Translations under genes and position numbers: made by a program | Notes under the pieces: generated by a model | What the model was told of the DNA's origin: nothing | Databases searched by the model: none | The model's input: the letters and a program-made list of their open reading frames with translations, nothing else | Part shown: positions 1-7,321 of the stretch, one piece after another | Position numbering within the stretch: position 1 is the stretch's first letter | How the letters are laid out: every line of letters starts with the position of its first letter | DNA from: an uncultured Bacteroidales bacterium | Lineage (GTDB): Bacteria > Bacteroidota > Bacteroidia > Bacteroidales > UBA932 | Assembly (NCBI GenBank): GCA_900321655.1 | Contig: ONWU01000003.1 | Coordinates: forward strand, 1-64,000 | Reading direction: 5' to 3' | Length of the DNA stretch: 64,000 nt

Positions 1-2
1 TG

Positions 3-50
3 GTCCCGTTCCAGTTCACGGAAAAAGGAGCCGTAGCATGGAAGTTATAG
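3..50 (+). CDS. C-terminal end of a probable GHMP-family heptose kinase (partial)
   Basis: An open frame enters from the left edge and stops with TAG at 48-50. Its last residues read VPFQFTEKGAVAWKL. It overlaps the start of the next gene by 13 bases, which fits an operon. The tail resembles the C-terminus of GHMP kinases such as the heptose-7-phosphate kinase HddA, which would suit the guanylyltransferase gene that follows in GDP-heptose synthesis. Only 15 residues are visible, so the family is inferred mainly from context. The other two frames give either a stop at 34-36 or run into the next gene. Confidence 0.4.
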   Translation, partial: VPFQFTEKGAVAWKL

Positions 51-1111
51 TCCTGGCCGGCGGTCTGGGTACCCGCCTTCGCTCCGTAGTCAAAGAGATC
101 CCCAAGTGCCTGGCTCCCATCTGCTTCCGGACACCGGAAGGGGCAGATTCGTGTCCGGACCCGTCATTTTTGCCCTCCCGGACACCGGAAGGGACTGATT
201 CGTGTCCGGAGCGGCCGTTCCTGGGGTATCTGCTGGACTGGTTGGTGAACCAGGGGGTGGAGCACGTAGTTTTCTCGGTGGGTTATCTCCGGGAACAGGT
301 GATCTCGTATGTAGAAGGCCATTCGTGGCCCTTCAAGTATGATTTTGCCATAGAAGAGTCTCCGTTAGGGACAGGAGGAGGAATCAGGCTGGCTCTGGAA
401 AAGTGTTATGAGAATCAGGTATTTGTGGTCAATGGAGACACGTTCTTCCCAGTACAACTGAAAGACATGCCTTTTGCTTCGGCCGTAACCCTGGCTCTCA
501 AACCCATGAAAGATTTTGACCGGTACGGTTCCGTTTCTGTCGCCCTACCGTCAGAAGAAAATTATTTTTCGGGACGGGACCCGAAAAACCAATTTTCCTC
601 TGACTCCACGAAGCTCTCGCACCGAGGGGCGCTGCAGGTAAGGGCTTTTCAGGAGAAGCAGCACTGTGCGGAGGGGCTCATCAATGGGGGAGTTTATGCC
701 ATTGACAGGGGCAGGCTGGATCTGGGGAGTTTGCCGGAGCGGTTCTCTTTTGAGAAGGAGGTGCTGGAGCCCGGGGCGGCCCTGGGAGAGATTGGGGGAT
801 GGGTGAGCGGTGCCTACTTTATAGATATAGGTATCCCGGAGGATTACCGGAAGGCGCAGTGGGCCATTCCGGCGTGGTTTGCCGTGCAGAAGGCCTCGGA
901 AGAGGTTCTGGAGTCTGAGGCAACGACGTTGTTTCTGGACAGGGACGGTGTCCTGAACCGGCATATCGAAGGAGATTATGTGCGGAATCCCCAGATGTGG
1001 GAATGGATGCCCGGCATTCAGCAGGCCCTGGCCAAATGGGCCCGAAAGTTTACGCACATTGTGCTGGTGACCAACCAGCGGGGTGTGGGAAAGGGGGAAG
1101 AATCGACCTGA
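38..1111 (+). CDS. Heptose-1-phosphate guanylyltransferase (HddC-like) with truncated GmhB-type HAD domain and in-frame insertions
   Basis: The N-terminal domain is a sugar-phosphate nucleotidyltransferase: LAGGLGTRLR followed by a conserved PK (residues 6-29), and VVNGDTFF as the metal-binding region. From about residue 292 a HAD phosphatase begins (FLDRDGVLN, then LVTNQRGVGKG). This pairing would make GDP-D-glycero-D-manno-heptose for surface polysaccharide. Three oddities stand out. Residues about 31-58 are an extra tandem-repeat segment placed between LAPIC and RPFLGYLL. Residues about 172-198 are a second extra segment, formed around a palindrome, between YGSVSV and VRAFQEK. The HAD half ends abruptly just after VGKG, and its missing end lies in another frame downstream. 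The guanylyltransferase half may still work; the phosphatase half should not. Confidence 0.75.
   Translation: MEVIVLAGGLGTRLRSVVKEIPKCLAPICFRTPEGADSCPDPSFLPSRTPEGTDSCPERPFLGYLLDWLVNQGVEHVVFSVGYLREQVISYVEGHSWPFKYDFAIEESPLGTGGGIRLALEKCYENQVFVVNGDTFFPVQLKDMPFASAVTLALKPMKDFDRYGSVSVALPSEENYFSGRDPKNQFSSDSTKLSHRGALQVRAFQEKQHCAEGLINGGVYAIDRGRLDLGSLPERFSFEKEVLEPGAALGEIGGWVSGAYFIDIGIPEDYRKAQWAIPAWFAVQKASEEVLESEATTLFLDRDGVLNRHIEGDYVRNPQMWEWMPGIQQALAKWARKFTHIVLVTNQRGVGKGEEST
128..211 (+). repeat. Two tandem 51-bp units, each carrying a short palindrome, inserted in frame in hddC-like gene
   Basis: The first 33 bases of the unit at 128 recur at 179, exactly 51 bases (17 codons) later, with three or four differences. 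Each unit holds an inverted repeat, CCGGACAC paired with GTGTCCGG, around a 16-base loop (127-158 and 178-209; the first copy extends to a 9-bp arm). The units encode RTPEGADSCP and RTPEGTDSCP. The surrounding enzyme is conserved directly up to and directly after the segment, so it is an insertion. I saw no other copy in this window. Confidence 0.8.
552..602 (+). repeat. 51-bp palindromic element, copy 1, in frame inside the hddC-like gene
   Basis: The arms 552-573 and 580-602 are complementary over nearly all of 22 bases (one mismatch and one offset around ATT/CCAATT) with a 6-base loop. In the gene's frame it encodes ENYFSGRDPKNQF. A second copy lies in mutY at 15870-15924 and encodes DNYFSCSSPKNQF in the same frame. 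About 39 of 49 aligned bases match. Similarity weakly continues past the right arm (CTC-AC-GA-GGCG), so the mobile unit may be longer than the palindrome. Confidence 0.85.
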
Positions 1112-1308
1112 TTCTTGCCTGCACGTCCGTTTCTGAGACGGATCCCCGCCGAAAACCCAATCCTGGTATGTTCTACGAGGCTTGCAGCCTCTTCCCGGAC
1201 ATAGACGCAAAAAGCAGCGTCATGCTGGGAGATGCCCCCTCTGACGCTGCCTTTGCCAGGAACTGTGGGATGCCGTTTATTCTTCTGAATCCGGAAGCGG
1301 CTTCTTAG
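1101..1308 (+). pseudogene. Detached 3' part of the GmhB-type phosphatase domain (frameshift/deletion)
   Basis: In the +1 frame relative to the preceding gene, translation from about 1101 gives GRIDLILACTSVSETD, then RRKPNPGM and VMLGDAPSDAAFA. These are the middle and C-terminal HAD motifs (conserved Lys and Asp) that the upstream gene lacks. Compared with intact GmhB proteins, roughly 20-25 residues between VGKG and GRID are also missing, so this looks like a deletion that also shifted the frame, next to a run of G residues. It could be a real inactivation or a sequence/assembly error. The remnant overlaps the end of the convergent rmuC gene by 32 bases. Confidence 0.65.
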
Positions 1309-2524
1309 GGTTCTTGGGAATACCCAGCTTGATGAGTTGCCGGGCCGAAGTAAGGATGGAATTCCCCGATTCTCCCACTTTCAGGGATACTTTCTCGTAT
1401 TCCTCCAGGGCAGCGTGGAGCTTGTCTCCCATAGCCGCGTGGGCTTTGGCAAAGTCGTACACACGGTCCACCATGGTCTGGGCCGCCTTGATAATCTTTT
1501 CCTGGTTGCGCACCTGGTCGTAGTTGGTCCAGGCCACGCGGATCATCCTCAGGAAGGGCATCAGCGTCTCTTCCGTGGTGAGGAGCACTCCTTGTTGATA
1601 AGCTTCCTGGAAAATATTGGGAGCCAATGTTTTGGCCAGTTGCAGGGAACTGTAATTAGGGATGAACATAATTACGTAGTCCAGGGTCTTGTATCCATCC
1701 CGGATGTAATCCTGATAGCGTTTGCCGGACAGGCTCTTGATCTGGGTGCGGATGGCCTGCAGGTTGCGCTTGGCGGCGTCTTCCTTGAGGAGGGAATCCT
1801 CTGTGGCTACCCAGTCCGAGAGGGCTTCCATGGAAGTCTTGGCATCGATGATGACCTCGGTCTTGTCCGGGTAGTGGAGGATATAGTCCGGCCTCATCCG
1901 CTTGCCGCTGTCTTCGTTGTACACAATGCTGCCCTGGACATCCCGCAGGGTTTCTTCCTTGTCAAAATCCCTTCCTTCCACCATGCCCTCGTTCACCAGC
2001 ATATTGTAGAGGATGATTTCTCCCCACGTGCCGGCCATCTTGTTCTGCCCCTTCAGGGCCTGGGCCAGGTTGTCGGCCTTGCTGCCGATGGCCTGCGTCT
2101 GGTCCTGCAGGTGCTTCACAGCCTGCTCCACAGCGGTTTTGAGAGTGGCAGTGCCTTCGGTCTGGCTGCGCTTCTGGGCGTCGAAACTCTCCTGCATGGC
2201 CTTGAGGTCTTTTCCCAGCGGGTCCGTGAGGTTCCTGAAGGTCTCTTCGGCCTTTTTCTGCAGGGATTCTTCCCGCTGCTTCAGGAGTTTTTCCGTTTCG
2301 GCCGTCAGCTGGCTGCGCACAGCTTCGAGCTGCGCGGAGAAGGACTCCTGCTGCATCTTTTGCAGTTTCTGTGCGTTCTCCAGGTCTTTCTGCGCGGCGA
2401 TAAGCTCGTTCTCGAGGGCGTTGCAGGCCTTTATCTGCTGGGCGCGCATGACAAAATACGTGATGACAAAGGCGACAAGGGCTGCCGCTCCGGCTGCGAG
2501 GGCTATTAGAAGATAGGTATTCAT
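1277..2524 (-). CDS. rmuC: RmuC family DNA recombination protein
   Basis: This 415-residue protein has one N-terminal membrane segment (about residues 4-26), a long coiled coil rich in Gln, Glu and Lys (about 30-150), and then the RmuC nuclease-like core, with KMAGTWGEIIL, RPDYILHYP and EVIIDAKTSMEAL. The Asp/Glu-x-Lys pattern is that of PD-(D/E)XK enzymes. Family members limit DNA inversions and rearrangements at short inverted repeats; the exact activity is not settled. Its ATG overlaps the stop of the upstream flavoprotein gene (ATGA), so both are probably co-transcribed. The 3' end overlaps the broken heptose gene on the other strand. Confidence 0.9.
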   Translation of the reverse strand: MNTYLLIALAAGAAALVAFVITYFVMRAQQIKACNALENELIAAQKDLENAQKLQKMQQESFSAQLEAVRSQLTAETEKLLKQREESLQKKAEETFRNLTDPLGKDLKAMQESFDAQKRSQTEGTATLKTAVEQAVKHLQDQTQAIGSKADNLAQALKGQNKMAGTWGEIILYNMLVNEGMVEGRDFDKEETLRDVQGSIVYNEDSGKRMRPDYILHYPDKTEVIIDAKTSMEALSDWVATEDSLLKEDAAKRNLQAIRTQIKSLSGKRYQDYIRDGYKTLDYVIMFIPNYSSLQLAKTLAPNIFQEAYQQGVLLTTEETLMPFLRMIRVAWTNYDQVRNQEKIIKAAQTMVDRVYDFAKAHAAMGDKLHAALEEYEKVSLKVGESGNSILTSARQLIKLGIPKNPKKPLPDSEE

Positions 2525-3693
2525 AAGCTTTTGAGAATGCTTTGGGCACAGACATAGCCGGTGCTCCAGGCGGCCTGGAGGTTGAATCCTCCCGTGATGG
2601 CATCTATATCCAGCACTTCGCCTGCGAAATACAGACCCGGGTGCTGTTTGCTTTCGAGGGTACTCAGATTGAGATTGGAAAGGGCTACGCCGCCGCAGGT
2701 GACGAACTCATCCCGAAAGCGGCTTTTGCCGGAAAGGGGATAGGTATCGGCCGACAGGACGGCAACCAGGCGGTTGAGTCCTTTGCTGCCCACCTCGGCC
2801 CAGCGGATGTCCGGCCTGAGGCCTGCTTTGGCCAGCAGATGGCTCCACAGGCGGGAGGGGAGCAGGTGGGTGGTAGAAACCAGCTTCTGGGGGTTCCCGG
2901 AGGCGGTTTCCTGCAGTTGCCGGCGGATTTCATCCTCGTTGGTGCGGAGCCAGTTGATCCACAAGGTTCCCTTGTACCCGTCTTCGGCAAGCTGGCGGGC
3001 GGCATAAGAGGAAAGCTTGAGGGCGGCCGGCCCGCTGAGACCCCAGTCTGTGATCAGGAGCGGCCCGTCGGCCTTGAAAGCGGTGCCCGTCAGGCCGATG
3101 GTGGCTTCTACCACCAGTCCCATCAGGCTGCGCAGGGCAGGATCCGGGACGGTGAAAGTGAAAAGGGAGGGGACGGGCGGCATAATGGCCAGCCCCAGTC
3201 CATCCAGGAAGGGAAGGCCTTTGGGAGCGCCTCCTGTTGTAACTACCACGTAGTCAAATGCTTCTCCGTTCACCAGGCCCGGCTGTACGGACGTGACCGG
3301 CGTGTTGAGCCTTATATCGGCCCCGCTCATGGCCTCCAGCAGGCAGTGGACGATATCCATAGCATCCTGTGAACGGGGAAACCAGCAGTGGTCCGGCTGC
3401 AGGACACAACTGACGCCCCGCTGGGTGAACCAACGGATGGTATCTTTTTCGGAAAAGACCTGCAGGGCCCGTTTCATTACGCGTTCCCCACGGGGATAGG
3501 CCTGCGAAAGCTGCCGGATTCCCTCGAAGGAATTGGTGAGGTTGCAGCGGCCTCCTCCTGTGATGGCTACTTTGGCAAGGGGCTTTGAACCCGCTTCAAA
3601 CACCGTCACAGGGAGGTTGGGTGCTTGTTTTCTAAGAGCTGCGGCACAGAAACAGCCGGCGGCTCCGGCCCCTATGACGGCCACTTTAGGCAT
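2521..3693 (-). CDS. BaiN/HI0933-family FAD-dependent oxidoreductase
   Basis: This is a 390-residue flavoprotein. VAVIGAGAAGCFCAAAL at the N-terminus is the dinucleotide-binding GxGxxG motif. GGGRCNLTN is typical of the HI0933/YhiN family. The C-terminal block GLYFAGEVLDIDAITGG closes the FAD site. Some relatives reduce bile-acid intermediates (BaiN), but most have no known substrate, so a specific reaction cannot be assigned. The start lies inside the end of the ABC exporter gene (8-base overlap), and the stop overlaps rmuC, which puts it in a tightly packed minus-strand operon. Whether it belongs functionally to the exporter cluster is open. Confidence 0.85.
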   Translation of the reverse strand: MPKVAVIGAGAAGCFCAAALRKQAPNLPVTVFEAGSKPLAKVAITGGGRCNLTNSFEGIRQLSQAYPRGERVMKRALQVFSEKDTIRWFTQRGVSCVLQPDHCWFPRSQDAMDIVHCLLEAMSGADIRLNTPVTSVQPGLVNGEAFDYVVVTTGGAPKGLPFLDGLGLAIMPPVPSLFTFTVPDPALRSLMGLVVEATIGLTGTAFKADGPLLITDWGLSGPAALKLSSYAARQLAEDGYKGTLWINWLRTNEDEIRRQLQETASGNPQKLVSTTHLLPSRLWSHLLAKAGLRPDIRWAEVGSKGLNRLVAVLSADTYPLSGKSRFRDEFVTCGGVALSNLNLSTLESKQHPGLYFAGEVLDIDAITGGFNLQAAWSTGYVCAQSILKSL

Positions 3694-5320
3694 CCTGGGC
3701 TTTGATTTCTATAACCTGGTCTGCCACTTCCATCGCGGCCGGCCTGTGGGATATGAAAAGGATGGTTTTGCTTCCGTGATACTTCTGGTGCAAGTTTTCG
3801 ATGAGCGTTTTTTCTGTCTGGGCATCCAGGGCCGATGTGCTTTCGTCCAGGATGAGTACGCTGCCCGGATGCAGCAGAGCCCGGGCTACGGCAATGCGCT
3901 GGGCCTGGCCCTCGGAAAGGCCGCTTCCCACTTCTCCGCAGGGAGTATCCAGCCCGTGGGGAAGGGAATAGACAAACGAGGCTGCAGCTGTTTCCAGGGC
4001 CTGTTTCATCTGATGATCCGTAGCCTTGGGCTGGGCTAGCAGCAGGTTGGAACGGATGGTGCCGCTCAGCAGGGAATTGCCCTGGGGAACATAAAGGAAG
4101 TTGCTGCGGATGGCCGGACCGGCCGGAATGCCATCCAGCGTTACGCTGCCCTCAGAGGGCTGTAAAAGGCCCATGACCAGCCGCAGTAAGGTGCTCTTCC
4201 CGATACCGGTATGGCCGGCGATGACGGACATCTTTCCGGAGGGGAAGGTGCAGGAAAAATCTTTCAGGATGGGTTCCGGAGCGCCCGGATAGGAATAGGT
4301 GAGGTGGGATACCACTATTTCCGGGGCTTTCTCCAGCCGGACGGACTCTTGCCGGGGCTCTTCCTCCAGCTCCTGAAGTTCCATCAGGCGTTCGATGGAG
4401 GTGAGGGCATTGATGATGGCGGGCACCTGCCTTCCAAATTCGGCAATGGGACGCTGCACCTGGCCCACCAGTTGGAGGAAGGCCGTCATGGTTCCGTAAG
4501 TTACGGTTCCGTGCAGGATACCCAGGATTCCCCAGAGGAAGGCGGCCGCGTGGCCGGCCTGGAAACCGAGGAACATTAGTCCTCGGGATACGGCATTGTA
4601 GTTGAGTCTCTTACGGGTGTTGTCCTCCACTTCTGATTGAAGCCAGCCGAACTTCTCCAGCACCCTTTCTACGTTGGTGAGGGTGAGAACCAGCACACGG
4701 TGCTGCAGGCTTTCCTGCATCACCTGCTGCAACTCGCTTTCGCGGGCGCGGATGGCGGCCATCAGCTTGCGGAGTTGCCGGAAAAAGAGTTTGGAGCCAA
4801 AGACAGCGGCAAACATCAGAATCAGAAGGACCCACAGCAGGTTGGGGGCCAGCAGCAGGAGATAGGCCGATGCGGCCACCAGCTGAAGCAGTGTTATCAC
4901 CAGGCCCGGGACGCGGCTTCCCAGGAGGTCTGCCACTACCCGGATGTCCTCTTCCAGGCGGTTGACGGTGTCTCCGGAGAGGAAGCGGTCTCTTCCGTCC
5001 CAGCGGCTTCTGAGAACGTGTCCGAAGAGTTGGATGCGCAGGGTATTCTGCGTCTTCACCAGGGTGTAACTCTCCCACCAGCTGGAGAAAATGAAGGTGC
5101 TGATCTGGAGGAAAAGAATGCCTGCAAATACTCCTATGGCCGTTTTAAGGGGCATAGCGTTGTTCCCGGTGGCAATGTCTACCAGCAGTTTGCTGGACCA
5201 GACAAAGCCCAGGGATGCCGCTATGCGGACAAGGCCCACCAGCACGCTGACCACCATTCGCCAGCGTACTCCTGCGGACATTTTCCAGGCCGCAGCGGAG
5301 CATTCGCGGAAACTCTTCAT
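3686..5320 (-). CDS. ABC exporter, fused membrane and ATPase domains
   Basis: The 544-residue protein has about six membrane helices in residues 20-300 and an ATPase domain from about 320. Walker A is GHTGIGKST (about 368). The signature is LSEGQAQR (about 467), with Glu where LSGGQ has Gly. Walker B is SVLILDESTSALD and the H-loop is LFISHRPA. There is no N-terminal C39 peptidase domain, so any leader cleavage must be done by another protein; an S26-type peptidase gene lies two genes upstream. It starts 2 bases after the stop of the PqqD-like gene. The likely role is to export a peptide or other small product; the substrate is unknown. Confidence 0.85.
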   Translation of the reverse strand: MKSFRECSAAAWKMSAGVRWRMVVSVLVGLVRIAASLGFVWSSKLLVDIATGNNAMPLKTAIGVFAGILFLQISTFIFSSWWESYTLVKTQNTLRIQLFGHVLRSRWDGRDRFLSGDTVNRLEEDIRVVADLLGSRVPGLVITLLQLVAASAYLLLLAPNLLWVLLILMFAAVFGSKLFFRQLRKLMAAIRARESELQQVMQESLQHRVLVLTLTNVERVLEKFGWLQSEVEDNTRKRLNYNAVSRGLMFLGFQAGHAAAFLWGILGILHGTVTYGTMTAFLQLVGQVQRPIAEFGRQVPAIINALTSIERLMELQELEEEPRQESVRLEKAPEIVVSHLTYSYPGAPEPILKDFSCTFPSGKMSVIAGHTGIGKSTLLRLVMGLLQPSEGSVTLDGIPAGPAIRSNFLYVPQGNSLLSGTIRSNLLLAQPKATDHQMKQALETAAASFVYSLPHGLDTPCGEVGSGLSEGQAQRIAVARALLHPGSVLILDESTSALDAQTEKTLIENLHQKYHGSKTILFISHRPAAMEVADQVIEIKAQDA

Positions 5321-5321
5321 C

Positions 5322-5588
5322 TTATTCTGCTACACCTTGTTCTACCCAGCTTTCGGCCAGCTTTCTGGCATCCTGGAGGGCGATTTCGGCCGTTACATCA
5401 TATTTTTCCTGGAGCAGAGCGGCCATATCTTCGGGCGTGAATTCCTTGCCGCAGACCTGTTCCCAAAGCCAGGCGGCGCTCTCGTTCAGGGAGAGCAGTT
5501 TGTTGAAATTGACCTGGGCAAGACCTTCGCCCACTACTACATGTTCTCCGCAGATGGTGCGGAGGGTAAAGCCTTCTTTGATTTTCAT
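5322..5588 (-). CDS. PqqD-like peptide-recognition protein
   Basis: The protein has 88 residues. The pattern VVVGEGLAQVNFNKLLSLNE, followed by AAWLWEQ and a helical tail with DVTAE, is that of the PqqD/RRE fold, a small winged-helix domain that binds leader peptides of ribosomally made, modified peptides. The ATG overlaps the stop of the S26-type peptidase gene (ATGA), and the ABC exporter begins 2 bases after its stop. I infer a leader-binding or chaperone role within this unit. No precursor peptide gene is visible beside it. Confidence 0.75.
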   Translation of the reverse strand: MKIKEGFTLRTICGEHVVVGEGLAQVNFNKLLSLNESAAWLWEQVCGKEFTPEDMAALLQEKYDVTAEIALQDARKLAESWVEQGVAE

Positions 5589-6010
5589 AATGATATTCTT
5601 CTGTAGATACCAAGGAGAATGCGACGGAAGGGGAGAAGGTACTTCCAGAGCACGCCCTTGGAGGGTTTTTTGGATTTGTCTTTTCTTACTACACCTATCA
5701 CGGTTCCCAAAACATCGTCCTTGGTGCAGGTTTCCGTTATGTCCAGGTTTCCGTCTCCCATCAGGGTGAGGCGGTTGCGGTTGGCCGTGAGGACGCGGTG
5801 CAATACATAGCGGTTGTCCAGGCGGGCCAGTACGATGTCTCCTTCTTCCACATCCGGCAGGCGGCGCAGGATAACGCTGTCCCGGCCTTCCTTGATGAAA
5901 GGGAGCATACTGGTTCCCTTGGGAGAGAGGGTAACATCCCGGCCTTCCTGCAAGAGGGTGGCTACTTCTTCCAGTAGGATGTGATTGGGAATGACGAGTT
6001 TATGATCCAT
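5585..6010 (-). CDS. S24/S26-family peptidase-like protein (SipW/Sec11-type Ser-His)
   Basis: The chosen start (ATG at 6010) gives 141 residues; the frame is open further upstream, but that part lies inside the kinase gene. GTSMLPFI carries the expected nucleophile, Ser34. YVLHRVL places His71 where Sec11/SipW peptidases have His instead of Lys, and LMGDGN at 84-88 matches their downstream GD-N box. There is no N-terminal membrane anchor, only a basic amphipathic tail, so it may be cytoplasmic or attached peripherally. It overlaps the kinase gene by 11 bases and the PqqD-like gene by 4. I infer processing of a peptide partner; this is unproven. Confidence 0.7.
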   Translation of the reverse strand: MDHKLVIPNHILLEEVATLLQEGRDVTLSPKGTSMLPFIKEGRDSVILRRLPDVEEGDIVLARLDNRYVLHRVLTANRNRLTLMGDGNLDITETCTKDDVLGTVIGVVRKDKSKKPSKGVLWKYLLPFRRILLGIYRRISL

Positions 6011-6872
6011 GGACTGTACTATGGCAAAGCTGCGCTGCCGCAGCGTCGGGCAGGCAGGAGAGGGTGAAACAAGGGACACGGGAGGCCAGGCCTTCCAGGG
6101 TGCGGTGCCAGCCTTCGGCCAGTTCCCGGAAAGGGCGGAAGGCCGATGCCGACGCCATCAGGGAGGCGTAGGCCTGCAGGGGAGAGAGCCGCTGGATGGA
6201 ATTGGCCGGGGCCTGCTGGATGCGGACGACGGCTCCTACGGGAACGTCTTTCGCTTTGTAGCAGGGAGTTTTGCCGCTCCAGGGGCTGCCGAAAACGCGG
6301 GCTTCTCCCGTGGGCATCAGGCGCAGGATGGGATTGTCATCGTTCAGGAGCTCGGTTCCGGGGATGTTTTCCAACCATAGGCGGCTGTGGGTGCTTTTTC
6401 CCGTTCCGCTTCTCCCCAGGAAAAGGTATCCCTTCCCCTGGTTCATCACCACGGACGAGTGCATTTCCAGTGCTCCCCGGCGGGCCGTCGAAAAGGCGAA
6501 CAGCAGCATCAGGGCGTTGTTCAGGCCAAATGTATCGTCTGTTCCCAGCAGGAACAGGCGGGCCGATGCAAAATCTTTTTCGCTGAGAAGGCGAACGGCT
6601 ACGGGCGCCCCGGGCAGGGGACTCATCTGAAAAAGATACCCCTCGGGTGTATCCCAGAGGGTGATTTCCGGGAAACCGGGGCCGTCGTCCGTTTTAAAAA
6701 TGGGGGCTTCCACCGCTTCCGGAAGACTTTCCACTTGCTGCAGGCAGAAGATCTCTTCCCCGGCTGCTGCGGCCTCGAAGGGCCGCAGGTTGGTCATCCT
6801 CTCCATCAGGGCTTCATCGGCCTGGATGCGGAAGGAGAAACCGGCAACGGAATATGTCTTTTCTACGTTCAT
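6000..6872 (-). CDS. HprK/PEP-carboxykinase-superfamily kinase
   Basis: The 290-residue protein starts at the ATG at 6872, just after a good promoter; a longer frame exists upstream but lies across that promoter. The C-terminal half has GRSGTGKS (153-160, P-loop), LLNDDNP (Asp178-179, metal site) and GSPWSGK (195-201), which is the HprK/PckA nucleotide-binding pattern. The N-terminal half, about 140 residues, is a divergent domain seen in similar proteins. Relatives occur in modified-peptide clusters and phosphorylate Ser or act on the product. Here it heads the unit with the peptidase, PqqD-like protein and exporter. The substrate is unknown. Confidence 0.75.
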   Translation of the reverse strand: MNVEKTYSVAGFSFRIQADEALMERMTNLRPFEAAAAGEEIFCLQQVESLPEAVEAPIFKTDDGPGFPEITLWDTPEGYLFQMSPLPGAPVAVRLLSEKDFASARLFLLGTDDTFGLNNALMLLFAFSTARRGALEMHSSVVMNQGKGYLFLGRSGTGKSTHSRLWLENIPGTELLNDDNPILRLMPTGEARVFGSPWSGKTPCYKAKDVPVGAVVRIQQAPANSIQRLSPLQAYASLMASASAFRPFRELAEGWHRTLEGLASRVPCFTLSCLPDAAAAQLCHSTVHGS

Positions 6873-6880
6873 ATATCTTG

Positions 6881-6911
6881 TAAAGATAGCTATTATACGA
6901 TTGATTTCAAA
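6881..6911 (-). promoter_or_regulatory. Bacteroides-type promoter of the kinase-peptidase-PqqD-exporter unit
   Basis: Read on the minus strand: TTTG (6908-6911), a 19-base spacer, then TATCTTTA (6881-6888), close to the consensus TTTG-N19..21-TAnnTTTG. The kinase ATG is at 6872, leaving a very short leader. This suggests that the unit can be transcribed apart from the upstream metallopeptidase and MscS genes. Confidence 0.6.
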
Positions 6912-6916
6912 GGAAT

Positions 6917-7321
6917 TCAGCGCATCTTGTGTTGTTTCAGCTCCCTTTCCAGCGCCCAGTGGCCGGGGCAGACCTGTTCCAGAAGGGCGTGGAACCTGGG
7001 ACCGTGGTTGAGTTCTTTCAGGTGGCACAGCTCGTGGAGCATCACATAGTCCTGCAACTGGGGCGGAAGCGTGAGCAGCCTCAGATTGAGGTTGATGTTT
7101 CCCTTGGCCGAGCAACTGCCCCAGTTGCTGATGTTGTTCTTGATGGTTACCCGGTTGTAAGTGAATCCGTTGGCATCGGCCAGCTCCTTCAGGCGCGGAG
7201 GAAGCTGCACCTTGGCCTGGGCGCGCATCCTTTCCACCTCCGGGGTGACGGGCGCCCGGCGGGGCTTCCTCCTCAGAATGTAATACAGGCCCGTCAAAGG
7301 GTTGAAAAACAGCCTAGGCAT
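6917..7321 (-). CDS. YgjP-like (SprT/M48-type) metallopeptidase
   Basis: The 134-residue protein contains MLHELCHLKELNH, an HExxH zinc-protease motif with a third His 5 residues later, and NWGSCSAKGNINLN upstream, both typical of the YgjP (DUF45/SprT-like) family. Full family members have about 230 residues; this one lacks most of the N-terminal part but keeps the catalytic core. The ATG overlaps the end of the MscS gene by 8 bases. Its biological target is unknown, as for most of the family. Confidence 0.75.
   Translation of the reverse strand: MPRLFFNPLTGLYYILRRKPRRAPVTPEVERMRAQAKVQLPPRLKELADANGFTYNRVTIKNNISNWGSCSAKGNINLNLRLLTLPPQLQDYVMLHELCHLKELNHGPRFHALLEQVCPGHWALERELKQHKMR

Noticed and set aside
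6000..7115. A longer start for the kinase gene, up to 7115
   Set aside because: The extra N-terminus is low-complexity, overlaps the metallopeptidase gene on the same strand and crosses the promoter at 6881-6911.
3686..7321. A precursor peptide gene in or next to the kinase-peptidase-PqqD-exporter unit
   Set aside because: The genes overlap or abut and leave no room. No short ORF with a Gly-Gly or similar leader could be supported, so I do not call a complete peptide cluster.
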